A DNA stretch of 9,992 bases from Thermodesulfovibrionales bacterium (GTDB lineage Bacteria; Nitrospirota; Thermodesulfovibrionia; Thermodesulfovibrionales; SM23-35), in the NCBI GenBank assembly GCA_022865525.1, contig JALHSV010000511.1:1-9992 (forward strand), written 5' to 3'. This document shows, in pieces, positions 1-6,479 of this stretch. Each line of letters starts with the position of its first letter. Positions within the stretch are counted from its first letter, which is position 1. The notes beneath the pieces were generated by a model. It was not told the DNA's origin. It did no database searches and worked only from the letters and a program-made list of their open reading frames with translations. The position numbers were made by a program, and so were the translations under genes.

Positions 1-331
1 CGATTTTATTAATGTGCAATTAAAGATATAAACCATATTACGGCTTATCCAGTAACTCAATACAGACGAGAAATCTCTCGATATCGGGAATGCCTTTCTT
101 TGAGTTTGTACACCGAAGACTCTTTAATTATGCCCCGCATTTATTATAGGAGTGCATAGCCTTGTGGTACTCTGCTTTTCGGAACACATTTTCTGTGTTG
201 TGCCAATGTGCTATATTGCATAGGAGTAAGGATTTTGTTTTATTTCTCATATTTGATCTATGATAAATTGGATATAGTACTGTCCAATGCGATTTTGATA
301 AACATTTCAATTAATCGTTGAAGAGAATATT
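1..331. other. Left-edge non-coding stretch
   Basis: This AT-rich stretch lies before the first gene. I see no convincing coding sequence on either strand: the - strand frame at 128-310 has no recognisable domain and no good ribosome binding site. A short A/T-rich inverted repeat (AACACA at 183-188, TGTGTT at 194-199) is present but is not followed by a T run. The promoter of the metallopeptidase gene should lie here, but I find no clear -35/-10 pair. Confidence 0.5.
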
Positions 332-1174
332 ATGCTTTGGAAAGGCAGAAGAGAAAGCTCAAACGTTGAAGACCGTCGGGGTCGTGCTCCGAAAGTCATG
401 TTGGGCGGCGGAATCGGAACAGTGATTCTTGTACTTGCAATTTATTTTCTTGTCGGTGATCCAACACAAATCCTCAACAATTCTCAGCTTACCGATTCAC
501 AGACCACCACATCCTATCAGGGAACAGCAGAGGAAAATGAACTGGCACAATTTGTCTCTGTGGTTCTCGCAGAAACTGAAGATGTTTGGACGGAGTTATT
601 CCGTAAGGAGGGAGCGGTTTATACGTATCCGAAACTGGTTCTCTATTCCGGGAGCGTGCAGTCAGCTTGTGGATTTGCCGGTGCAGCCACGGGTCCATTT
701 TATTGCCCGGGTGATTATAAGCTGTACATTGACCTGAGTTTTTTTGATGAGCTGCAGAAAAGATTTCAAGCACCTGGTGATTTTGCTATGGCGTATGTGG
801 TTGCTCACGAAGTAGGACACCATGTTCAAACACTGCTCGGGACCATGGAGAAGGTGATGTCTCTCCGTTCACGACTCAGCGAGAAAGAGTTTAATAAATA
901 TCTCATTCGTCTTGAATTACAGGCAGACTACTTTGCCGGAGTGTGGGCTCACTATGTGAAGAGAATGAATTTAGTGCAAGAGGGTGATATTGAGGAAGCA
1001 CTCAATGCAGCGAGTGCAGTTGGTGATGACCGCATTCAAAAAAGCACTCAGGGCTATGTTGTACCGGATAGTTTTACTCATGGAACCTCTGAGCAGAGGA
1101 AGCATTGGTTTTACAAAGGATTCAGATTAGGCGATTTAAGCGGGGGAGATACGTTCAATGCTGAGAAGCTTTGA
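332..1174 (+). CDS. ypfJ: YpfJ-family neutral zinc metallopeptidase, membrane-anchored
   Basis: This 280-residue protein belongs to the putative neutral zinc metallopeptidase family (YpfJ/KPN_02809 type, Pfam Zn_peptidase). A short basic N-terminus carries the family motif SSNVEDRRG (residues 9-17). One transmembrane segment follows at about residues 22-42, so the catalytic part should face the periplasm or outside. The zincin site is HEVGHH at 159-164, giving two His ligands and the catalytic Glu160. The downstream ELQADYFAG at 195-203 probably supplies the third ligand. Cys113 and Cys125 could form a disulfide. Length agrees with the E. coli homologue (about 287 residues). The ATG is preceded only by a weak purine stretch (GAAGAGAA). 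The physiological substrate of the family is not established. It stands alone, with about 300 bases before the next gene. Confidence 0.9.
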   Translation: MLWKGRRESSNVEDRRGRAPKVMLGGGIGTVILVLAIYFLVGDPTQILNNSQLTDSQTTTSYQGTAEENELAQFVSVVLAETEDVWTELFRKEGAVYTYPKLVLYSGSVQSACGFAGAATGPFYCPGDYKLYIDLSFFDELQKRFQAPGDFAMAYVVAHEVGHHVQTLLGTMEKVMSLRSRLSEKEFNKYLIRLELQADYFAGVWAHYVKRMNLVQEGDIEEALNAASAVGDDRIQKSTQGYVVPDSFTHGTSEQRKHWFYKGFRLGDLSGGDTFNAEKL

Positions 1175-1476
1175 TATCAATAAGATATCGTTCTTTAAGT
1201 TCATAATACTTTTCTCATACCACACATCTTTTGATAGCCAGAAAAGCAATAATTATACGCGATCTCATCTTTCGGAGATGGGCAGTGCCTTGGGAGCGAG
1301 GTGGCTGAATTTTGCTATAAGATAAACGATGAGGCGAAAGCAATAGCAAAAAAAACAAGGAATCGAGCTTCATACGAACGTTCAGTCAGGGCATAAAGTT
1401 GAAGCCATCGTTAATTTCGCAAAACATTGAAATTCGACCTTCTGGTCATCGGCAGCGTCTTGTCTTGGAGGTTTGA
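1175..1476. other. Intergenic region without a recognised gene
   Basis: This 302-base gap holds two small hairpin possibilities. GATATC-AATAA-GATATC (1173-1189) overlaps the peptidase stop codon, and CATCT/AGATG lies around 1266-1280. Neither has a T run, so neither is a convincing terminator. A + strand frame stays open for about 46 codons up to a TAA near 1395, but it has no ATG, no ribosome binding site and no recognisable motif. It may be a gene remnant or chance. I see no RNA gene. Confidence 0.4.
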
Positions 1477-2253
1477 TTGTATTACCTGATGACCAATAAA
1501 GGGATGATGCTCCATCTGGAGCAGGCTCTCGAAGCTCTCTTGGATTATAATGTTATCTTCTTTGGCGAGGAGCATGATTCCCGTGTTGCCCACGAAGTGG
1601 AACTCACCCTCCTTACCGAACTCATAGGGCGAGATGCGAGCCTTGTGCTTGCCCTTGAGATGTTTGAGCGTGATGTGCAGGATTCCCTCAATGCCTATCT
1701 CAAAGGAACGATCTCTGAAGATAACTTCCTTGAACTATCCCGCCCCTGGCCGAACTACGAGGAGGATTACCGTCCCCTTGTTGAACTTGCAAAGGCTCGG
1801 GGAATCCCCGTTATTGCGGCCAATGTGCCCCGCAGGACTGCTGCTGGGGTTGCGATGACTGATGAGATTTCGTCTGATGTCGCGGGAAAAGACAGCATGT
1901 ATCTCCCCCCAACATTACACCTTGATTCAGAGGAATATTACGAACGCTTTGCTGCTCTTATGAAAAAGATGCCCCACTCGGCTCCAATGAAGGGATTGAA
2001 TGTTAAGGCGCTTTACAAGGCTCAGGTGTTAAAGGACGCAGTGATGGCCGCCTCACTGGAACCTTTTCTTGATCACCATATCCTCTTCTGCTGCGGCCGT
2101 TTTCATTGCGACTACCACCTCGGCATACCCTATCAACTCCAGAAGAATCATCCGGCTCTCAAAGTAGCCGTAGTGGTCTGCGCCGAATCTGTAACAGGCC
2201 TGCCCATGAAGGGTCGTTCCCGGATAGCTGACTTCATCTGGATCGATAATTAG
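1477..2253 (+). CDS. ChaN/DUF399-family protein (haem-binding ChaN-like), cytoplasmic form
   Basis: This 258-residue protein resembles the ChaN/DUF399 family, whose studied member in Campylobacter is a haem-binding lipoprotein tied to iron uptake. The family blocks are visible: the strand followed by FGEEHDS at residues 28-35, a LALEMFERD block at about 58-66, a long helical middle, and the C-terminal GRFHCDYHLGIP block carrying the His expected near the ligand site. The start is TTG. TTGGAGG (1465-1471) lies five bases upstream, while the next in-frame ATG (1489) is 17 bases from that site, and a TGA immediately precedes the TTG, so no longer form exists. There is no signal peptide or lipobox, unlike the classical lipoprotein, so the product is predicted to stay in the cytoplasm. 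It has no operon partner. The family is clear; haem binding is only inferred. Confidence 0.8.
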   Translation: MYYLMTNKGMMLHLEQALEALLDYNVIFFGEEHDSRVAHEVELTLLTELIGRDASLVLALEMFERDVQDSLNAYLKGTISEDNFLELSRPWPNYEEDYRPLVELAKARGIPVIAANVPRRTAAGVAMTDEISSDVAGKDSMYLPPTLHLDSEEYYERFAALMKKMPHSAPMKGLNVKALYKAQVLKDAVMAASLEPFLDHHILFCCGRFHCDYHLGIPYQLQKNHPALKVAVVVCAESVTGLPMKGRSRIADFIWIDN

Positions 2254-2625
2254 GCACTATACAGCCACTCCCGCATTGGAAACCTAGCCGAGACAGTCGT
2301 CCGCATAACTTGCAAACAGAAGGCTGCCAGCGTGACCGGGGATGCTACTTTCAAGGCAAGTACCACAGCTGCGGGGCAAACAGCCTTCCTGAAGCAATCA
2401 TCTTTGAGACCTGATATAATTGTGCGAAGTATAGCTAATAATCATTCAATACAAAACAAAAAACTTTTTATTAGAATTCCTCTGTTCTGCCCTTCTTTTC
2501 ATTTTTAATGTATCCGCTGAAGATTTGTTACAATGTTTAGAGAAAATCAATCAGGTGTAAGATGAAGAATTCATAAGACAAAAAATCTTGAAAGAAACGA
2601 GGGCGGATGAGTATAGGAGGGAAAA
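2254..2625. other. Intergenic region, 372 bases
   Basis: No gene is recognised here. An inverted repeat, GAAGGCTG (2319-2326) with CAGCCTTC (2381-2388), encloses about 54 bases and could close a structured transcript end, but no T run follows. The second half turns AT-rich and probably carries the promoter of the pentapeptide gene. The reading frame of the upstream gene stays open for about 80 codons past its TAG stop, but it shows no domain and no start signal. Confidence 0.4.
2526..2534 (+). promoter_or_regulatory. Possible extended -10 promoter for the pentapeptide-repeat gene
   Basis: TGTTACAAT is an extended -10 (TGn plus TACAAT, five of six consensus positions). No good -35 is present at 16-18 bases upstream; the nearest, TTAATG, matches poorly. 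It would give a leader of about 85 bases. Confidence 0.3.
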
Positions 2626-3318
2626 ATGGAAAAGCTGACGAGAAATCAAGTTATAAAATTGTCAAAAACAACAGGCGACATATCGGGATATGACCTTTCA
2701 GGTTTAAATCTGAGCATGCTCGATCTGATTGCTATTCAGTTCAAGGGATGCAATCTCAAAAGTGCAAATTTGAGCAGCTCTAATCTGAGCATGTCCAATT
2801 TCGATAATACAGATCTGTCGAATTGTAATATGAGCAGCTCTAATTTTATAGGCGGCAGTTTCAGGAAGGCAGATCTTGAGAATTCCGACCTCACTTTTTC
2901 TTCATTTGTCGGTGCAGACTTCACTGAAGCAAACCTGAAGGGCGTGAACTTCACCAATTCCAAAATATCCACTGCAAACTTCGAGAAGGCTGATCTTACA
3001 GGAGCAAATCTTCAGATGACAGAAGCTGTTTTAATACGAATGGCAAATGCGAATCTCCGGAATGTAAGCGCTTATGGTTCGAGCATGATAGGAGCTGATT
3101 TTTCAGGTGCAGACATGAAAGGAGCGATGTTGCACGGAACAGATCTGAACGGGGCGAACCTCTCGTCAGCAGACCTGAGAGAAGCAAGTCTTTTGGAAAC
3201 TGTTCTGATAGCTGCAAACCTGACTAATGCAGATCTGAGAAATATCAAACAGCGCAGCGTAGAAATGACAAGGGCAAAACTTGACAGCACGAAATTTGAC
3301 AATGAAGCAAAGTCATAA
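2626..3318 (+). CDS. Pentapeptide-repeat protein, 42 continuous pentads
   Basis: This 230-residue protein is almost entirely pentapeptide repeats of the A(D/N)LxX type. After a 16-residue N-terminus (MEKLTRNQV...), 42 pentads run in strict register from residue 17 to 226 with no insertion, beginning GDISG, YDLSG, LNLSM and ending AKLDS, TKFDN, then a four-residue tail. This should fold as a right-handed quadrilateral beta-helix of roughly ten coils. Register holds but consensus weakens around residues 132-156 (TEAVL, IRMAN, VSAYG) and near the C-terminus. There is no signal peptide or added domain, so a cytoplasmic location is likely. Some family members (MfpA, Qnr) mimic DNA and bind gyrase, but most have no known role, and nothing here indicates which applies. 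TAGGAGGG lies just upstream of the ATG. Antisense ORFs here are artefacts of the repetitive codons. Confidence 0.95.
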   Translation: MEKLTRNQVIKLSKTTGDISGYDLSGLNLSMLDLIAIQFKGCNLKSANLSSSNLSMSNFDNTDLSNCNMSSSNFIGGSFRKADLENSDLTFSSFVGADFTEANLKGVNFTNSKISTANFEKADLTGANLQMTEAVLIRMANANLRNVSAYGSSMIGADFSGADMKGAMLHGTDLNGANLSSADLREASLLETVLIAANLTNADLRNIKQRSVEMTRAKLDSTKFDNEAKS

Positions 3319-3340
3319 TCAGAATCGAAAGAAAAATTAG

Positions 3341-3369
3341 TTGACTCCCATCATTCTTAATGGGAAAAT
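3341..3369 (+). promoter_or_regulatory. Possible sigma-70-type promoter for the 83-residue gene
   Basis: TTGACT (3341-3346, five of six -35 matches) is followed after 17 bases by GAAAAT (3364-3369, four of six). The spacer includes the inverted repeat CCCAT/ATGGG (3347-3351 and 3360-3364), which could be an operator. The predicted transcript would start near 3376, about 37 bases before the ATG. The -10 is weak. Confidence 0.35.
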
Positions 3370-3412
3370 CATAAGAGAAAAGCAACGCTCAGAATATATC
3401 AAAGGAGGATGT

Positions 3413-3664
3413 ATGGGATACACAAACGTAGCATTGAAGGACAAGATTATGGAGATGTACCCAGAGATTACAAAGCACGGTATTGCAGTCAGCCTTGATT
3501 TTGATACGACAAAAAATGCCTACATTGTTAAGTTTAGGAAAGACAAGCATGAACTGACAACCCACATCGAGAAGAAGGACGCCGATGACTGCATGAACGG
3601 GGTCAAGTGTGTCTACTTTGGTGTTCAGATAGGTCAGTTTATAAAGAATTTTGAAACAACTTAA
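3413..3664 (+). CDS. Small protein of unknown function, 83 residues
   Basis: I do not recognise a named domain. The start is ATG at 3413, preceded by AAAGGAGG (3401-3408) at ideal spacing. A longer frame reaching a TTG at 3341 has no ribosome binding site, and that TTG falls in a likely -35 element, so the longer form is rejected. The protein is small, mixed in charge and soluble-looking. It has a helical N-terminus (NVALKDKIMEMYPEI), a likely beta-hairpin region (AVSLDF, AYIVKFRK), a charged segment HIEKKDADDC, and a C-terminal GVQIGQFIKNF. It has two Cys (in DDCMNGVKC) and no membrane segment. The strong ribosome binding site and even codon use argue that it is expressed. Confidence 0.75.
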   Translation: MGYTNVALKDKIMEMYPEITKHGIAVSLDFDTTKNAYIVKFRKDKHELTTHIEKKDADDCMNGVKCVYFGVQIGQFIKNFETT

Positions 3665-3726
3665 CCAATGCGAATCTTTTCAAACGTCTGTTCAGGTGCT
3701 GAGGTAGGATTTTTATCCAAAACATA

Positions 3727-3754
3727 TTGCAAAAGGAACTTTTTAAATTATACC
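3727..3754 (+). promoter_or_regulatory. Possible promoter for the nitroreductase gene
   Basis: TTGCAA (3727-3732, four of six -35 matches) and TATACC (3749-3754, four of six -10 matches) are separated by 16 bases within an AT-rich stretch, about 25 bases before the ATG. Both elements are moderate matches, so this is tentative. Confidence 0.3.
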
Positions 3755-3778
3755 TTTTAAGAATTCAAGGGAGGAACA

Positions 3779-4348
3779 ATGAACCCGGTACTTGAGGCTA
3801 TATACAAGAGACGTTCGGTAAGATCATATGAGTCCAAGACTGTTCCTAAAGACATCATAGAAACTATCGTTCAAGCAGGGAATGAAGCTCCTTCTTCAAT
3901 GAACTATCAGCCTTGGAGGTTTGTTGTAGTTGAAGATAAGGAGATTCATCAGAAACTACTTCAAATAGCACTACCGAACGCAAAGAAGATTTTCGATAAC
4001 ATTAGAGAGAAAGACCCGACACGTTATGAATCAATCATGAAACGCTTTGATGAGTTAGAAGACCCGGTTTATTATTCTGCACCTGTAATAGTTTTTGTGA
4101 TTGGACAGGGGATATATGCAGACCATTCGTGTCCACTCGCCTGTGAGAATATAATGCTTGCAGCCTATTCGTTAGGATTAGGAAGTTGTTGGGTCGGTCT
4201 TGGATCATTGATTGCTGATAATACGGAAGCAAGAAAGCTTCTTGATTTAAAGGATGATGAAAAAATCTTTGGTCCAATTATTATGGGCTATCCCAAGTCA
4301 TATCCTGAACCACCTCACAAGAAGAAACCAGAGGTGAAGTGGCTTTAA
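3779..4348 (+). CDS. Nitroreductase-family FMN oxidoreductase
   Basis: This 189-residue protein is a member of the nitroreductase superfamily, homodimeric flavoproteins that use NAD(P)H to reduce nitro, quinone or other acceptors. The FMN-binding N-terminal motif is plain: RRSVRSY at residues 11-17, with Arg/Ser residues that contact the FMN phosphate. It is followed by APSSMNYQPWRF at 37-48, part of the isoalloxazine pocket, then a central ENIMLAAYSLGLGSCWVG at 123-140, and a C-terminal GYPKSYPEPPHKKKP segment typical of the family. Length matches the compact group. GGGAGGAAC immediately precedes the ATG. The true substrate cannot be read from sequence. The next gene encodes a predicted redox-iron miniprotein 114 bases downstream with its own promoter, so a functional link is only a suggestion. 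Confidence 0.92.
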   Translation: MNPVLEAIYKRRSVRSYESKTVPKDIIETIVQAGNEAPSSMNYQPWRFVVVEDKEIHQKLLQIALPNAKKIFDNIREKDPTRYESIMKRFDELEDPVYYSAPVIVFVIGQGIYADHSCPLACENIMLAAYSLGLGSCWVGLGSLIADNTEARKLLDLKDDEKIFGPIIMGYPKSYPEPPHKKKPEVKWL

Positions 4349-4388
4349 GTAATTTTTATAAAGGTCTTTGATGTCCATGATATGTTAA

Positions 4389-4417
4389 TTGTATACGAGA
4401 ACTTACTGTGATATATT
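4389..4417 (+). promoter_or_regulatory. Promoter of the desulforedoxin-like gene
   Basis: TTGTAT (4389-4394), a 17-base spacer and TATATT (4412-4417, five of six) form a promoter whose -10 is extended by TG at 4409-4410. Transcription would begin near 4424, about 40 bases before the start codon. Confidence 0.45.
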
Positions 4418-4462
4418 GGATGTATTAAAAAATGCAGCAAATAATAAGAAGGGGGAATGAGT

Positions 4463-4663
4463 ATGGCAAAAGTGAAGAAGGGACAAGAGATGTTCTGTAT
4501 TCCCTGTGCAAGAGAAGTTGTCATCAGTAATGCAGGGGCATCAAGTACTACACTTTGGTGTTGTGGAAGACCTATGAAAGAGAAATCAAAGGTAGCGGTA
4601 AAAAAGAAACCTACATCCAAGACAACCGCAAAAAAGAAAACAACCAAAGCTGCAAAAAAATAA
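4463..4663 (+). CDS. Desulforedoxin-like Cys4 domain with lysine-rich H1-like tail
   Basis: This miniprotein has 66 residues from the preferred ATG at 4463. The first ATG, at 4457, is only one base from the AAGGGGG ribosome binding site (4449-4455), while 4463 is seven bases away. The first half has the desulforedoxin pattern C-x2-C-x17-C-C-G-x-P-M (Cys12, Cys15, Cys33, Cys34). In desulforedoxin and the N-terminal domain of desulfoferrodoxin, these four Cys bind a single rubredoxin-like iron. The second half (about residues 39-66) is a Lys/Thr/Ala low-complexity tail ending in TTKAAKK, resembling histone H1 or HU tails that bind DNA non-specifically. Coupling an iron-sulfur-thiolate site to a nucleic-acid-binding tail is unusual. 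The iron site could be redox-active or could be replaced by structural zinc. Function is unproven; the terminator immediately downstream suggests a single-gene unit. Confidence 0.75.
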   Translation: MAKVKKGQEMFCIPCAREVVISNAGASSTTLWCCGRPMKEKSKVAVKKKPTSKTTAKKKTTKAAKK

Positions 4664-4690
4664 GTTTATAGGGCAGCTTTAATATATGCA

Positions 4691-4730
4691 AATAGGCAGA
4701 GTCAGCAATGGCTCTACCCTATTTTGTTTC
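4691..4730 (+). terminator. Rho-independent terminator after the desulforedoxin-like gene
   Basis: The left arm AATAGG-C-AGAGTC (4691-4703) pairs with GGCTCT-AC-CCTATT (4710-4723) around a six-base loop, with a small internal loop and one G-T pair. TTTTGTTTC follows directly. It sits about 30 bases after the stop codon. Confidence 0.75.
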
Positions 4731-4755
4731 TTGATTTATCAGTACTACCAATAAT

Positions 4756-4794
4756 CCTCAACTCCTCTGACCACTTGACATGAGGAGTTGTAGG
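4756..4794. repeat. 12-bp hairpin, function unknown
   Basis: CAACTCCTC (4759-4767) pairs perfectly with GAGGAGTTG (4782-4790). CCT (4756-4758) then pairs with AGG (4792-4794) past one bulged T, with a 14-base loop. No T run follows on either strand, so it is not a standard terminator. The right arm contains the GAGGAG that would serve as ribosome binding site for the weak ORF beginning at 4794. Confidence 0.5.
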
Positions 4795-5075
4795 TGCAGC
4801 CCGCGAAAATGGTATGTTCCCTTTGGGACGAAAGATGCACAGCATTCCAGAGAGACCCAAAAGGCAAACCTTCTTCCTGCATGCCTCACCCCAATCAGAT
4901 CATGGGGCATGCTAATTATCTGAGGAAAGGAATATCCCATTTGGCCTTAACAGAAACGGATGGTACTGTGAGAATGTCTTATATGATGTTCATAATGAAT
5001 GTGTTTAACGGACAGTCGATTGTTTCGCTGAAAATCCCCAAGAAAGGGAACATAAAATTGACAGATAAGGTATAG
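4794..5075 (+). CDS. Doubtful 93-codon ORF
   Basis: A GTG start at 4794 has GAGGAG (4782-4787) six bases upstream, which is the only reason to list it. The product has no recognisable domain, an irregular composition (many Met, Cys, Pro and His in the first half) and no clear membrane or signal segment. The last third (IVSLKIPKKGNIKL) looks more protein-like than the rest, so this may be a composite of remnants. It ends 17 bases before the decayed antitoxin start at 5093, in a stretch where other genes are clearly broken. I think it more likely non-coding or degraded than functional. Confidence 0.2.
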   Translation: MQPAKMVCSLWDERCTAFQRDPKGKPSSCMPHPNQIMGHANYLRKGISHLALTETDGTVRMSYMMFIMNVFNGQSIVSLKIPKKGNIKLTDKV

Positions 5076-5092
5076 TTTTTTTGAGGTAACTC

Positions 5093-5232
5093 ATGAAAAC
5101 CTTTGACGAAATAAAAGAAGTGCTCCTGAGACACAAAGAAGCTTTCAGGGAACAATACGGTCTGAAGAAAGGATTCTTCTGGACTACCTGAACGATATTC
5201 TTGAGTCCATCACGGATATAAGGGAAGTTTAC
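5093..5232 (+). pseudogene. Remnant of an MNT nucleotidyltransferase / HEPN toxin-antitoxin pair
   Basis: An ATG at 5093 with GAGGT just upstream begins a protein resembling the N-terminus of MNT-type minimal nucleotidyltransferases: MKTFDEIKEVLLRHKE and then EQYGLKK. In that family the next residues should be the GSxxRG catalytic block. Instead the frame stops at 5189-5191 after 32 codons. In a different frame, 5164-5232 reads EERILLDYLNDILESITDI followed by REVY, which resembles the N-terminus of HEPN (DUF86) proteins, the usual partner encoded directly downstream of MNT antitoxins. The HEPN reading then loses similarity and lacks the RxxxxH RNase motif. The simplest explanation is a deletion joining the 5' ends of the two genes, with the rest of the HEPN gene also gone. 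Both assignments rest on short matches recalled from the families. The piece lies tail-to-tail with the fusion gene, whose stop codon is at 5271. Confidence 0.6.
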
Positions 5233-5270
5233 CGAACTATAATAAAATACGCGTTCCTGCATTATCGTAT

Positions 5271-6479
5271 TCAGACCTTGTCCAGTGCCTGCTTCAGGTC
5301 GGTAATCAGGTCTTTCACGTCCTCAAGCCCGAGCGCTATGCGGACAAGGTTGTCCACCATGCCGATTGCATGACGGTATTCCTCGGGATAGTCGAAGAAT
5401 GACATCACCGACATCTGCGTCACAAGGCTTTCGCTTCCTCCGAGACTTGGTGTTATCAGGAAGAGTTCAAGGGAGTCAATAAATTTGCGGGTTTCCTTGT
5501 CACCGCCTTTAATCAGGAAGGTAATTACGCTGCCGAATCCCCGCATCTGCTCTTCTGCTATACGGTGGTCGGGATGCGATTCGAGGGCGGGATACCAGAC
5601 CTTCTCAATTTTTGGATGAGCCTCCAGCATCCGTGCAACTTCCAGCCCTGCCCGGTTGTGGTGCTCCATGCGGAGTGCAAAAGTCTTCAGCCCGCGTTCA
5701 AGAAGGAAACAGGTGAAGGGTCCAGGTGTTGCACCAATCATCCGCTGCATGCGGTAGAGGTCATTCAGCAGGGCATGTTTGCCGAGGGAAACACCTGCCA
5801 GCAGGTCATTGTGACCGCCGAGATACTTGGTAGCAGAATGAATAACAATATCAACGCCCATTTCAAGCGGCTTGATATTGTAAGGCGTAGCCAGCGTCGC
5901 ATCAATAATCGTCATAATCTGATGCTGTTTTGCAACTTTTACAATCGCAGGAATATCCAGGACCCGCAGATAGGGATTGGTCGGCAATTCAGTGAAAATG
6001 ATGTTTGTATTGGACTTGATCGCCCCGGCAATGGCATCTGCAGTCGGGTCTACAAGTGAGACTTCGATGCCAAACTCGGCGAGTGTATTTGTTGCAAAAT
6101 CGCGGGTCTGGCGGTAGCAGTCGTTTGTGAAGATGATATGCCCGTTGCGGCGCATGTATGCAAGCAAAGTAAGGATGACGGCGCTCATGCCGGTGGCAAA
6201 CAGCAGCGCCCGTTCGGCGCCCTCGATAGCGGCAAGCTTGCGTTCGCATTCCTCCTGCGTCGGGTTACCATAGCGACCGTATTCATGGCCCCGCAATACA
6301 CGACCTTCGCTCTTGGCCTTCATGAAATCATAGACTTCAGCAGTAGAGTCGAAATAATAATTAGACGTTTGGACGATCGGCGTGGAGACCGAATAGTAGG
6401 CCTTGGGAGACTTTCCCAGGCCGTGGATCGCAAGGGTGGCTGCATTCCATTTCTTGGATTTTGAAGACTTTTTCGGCAT
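5271..6479 (-). CDS. metB: Possible separate cystathionine gamma-synthase from internal start
   Basis: Inside the fusion frame, ATG at 6477-6479 (codon 447) begins exactly where the second enzyme starts, MPKKSSKSKK. It is preceded by AGGAGG (6486-6491 on the - strand) with a six-base gap, the best ribosome binding site on this strand of the window. Translation from here would give a free 402-residue enzyme, the normal length for cystathionine gamma-synthase/methionine gamma-lyase proteins. All catalytic features are inside it, including the Lys664 (218 in this numbering) Schiff-base lysine. The reaction would be formation of cystathionine from an activated homoserine and cysteine. Related members instead use sulfide or cleave C-S bonds, so the precise chemistry is uncertain. 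The site may be a relic of two adjacent genes, or may still make a second product alongside the fusion. Confidence 0.6.
   Translation of the reverse strand: MPKKSSKSKKWNAATLAIHGLGKSPKAYYSVSTPIVQTSNYYFDSTAEVYDFMKAKSEGRVLRGHEYGRYGNPTQEECERKLAAIEGAERALLFATGMSAVILTLLAYMRRNGHIIFTNDCYRQTRDFATNTLAEFGIEVSLVDPTADAIAGAIKSNTNIIFTELPTNPYLRVLDIPAIVKVAKQHQIMTIIDATLATPYNIKPLEMGVDIVIHSATKYLGGHNDLLAGVSLGKHALLNDLYRMQRMIGATPGPFTCFLLERGLKTFALRMEHHNRAGLEVARMLEAHPKIEKVWYPALESHPDHRIAEEQMRGFGSVITFLIKGGDKETRKFIDSLELFLITPSLGGSESLVTQMSVMSFFDYPEEYRHAIGMVDNLVRIALGLEDVKDLITDLKQALDKV

Noticed and set aside
183..199. AACACA/TGTGTT inverted repeat
   Set aside because: Weak 6-bp A/T-rich stem without T run or neighbouring feature.
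128..310. 60-codon ORF on the - strand near the left edge
   Set aside because: No ribosome binding site, no domain, odd composition in AT-rich DNA; likely chance.
1173..1189. GATATC-AATAA-GATATC as terminator of the metallopeptidase gene
   Set aside because: All-A/T-rich 6-bp stem overlapping the stop codon, with no proper T run.
2251..2510. Readthrough of the TAG after the ChaN-like gene, as the frame stays open for about 80 codons
   Set aside because: The protein already ends at a normal family length; the extension has no domain and no start.
2736..3302. Several antisense ORFs over the pentapeptide gene
   Set aside because: They arise from the repetitive codon pattern of the pentads and have no start signals.
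3341..3412. 24-codon N-terminal extension of the 83-residue protein from a TTG
   Set aside because: The TTG lacks a ribosome binding site and sits in a likely -35 box, while ATG at 3413 has AAAGGAGG.
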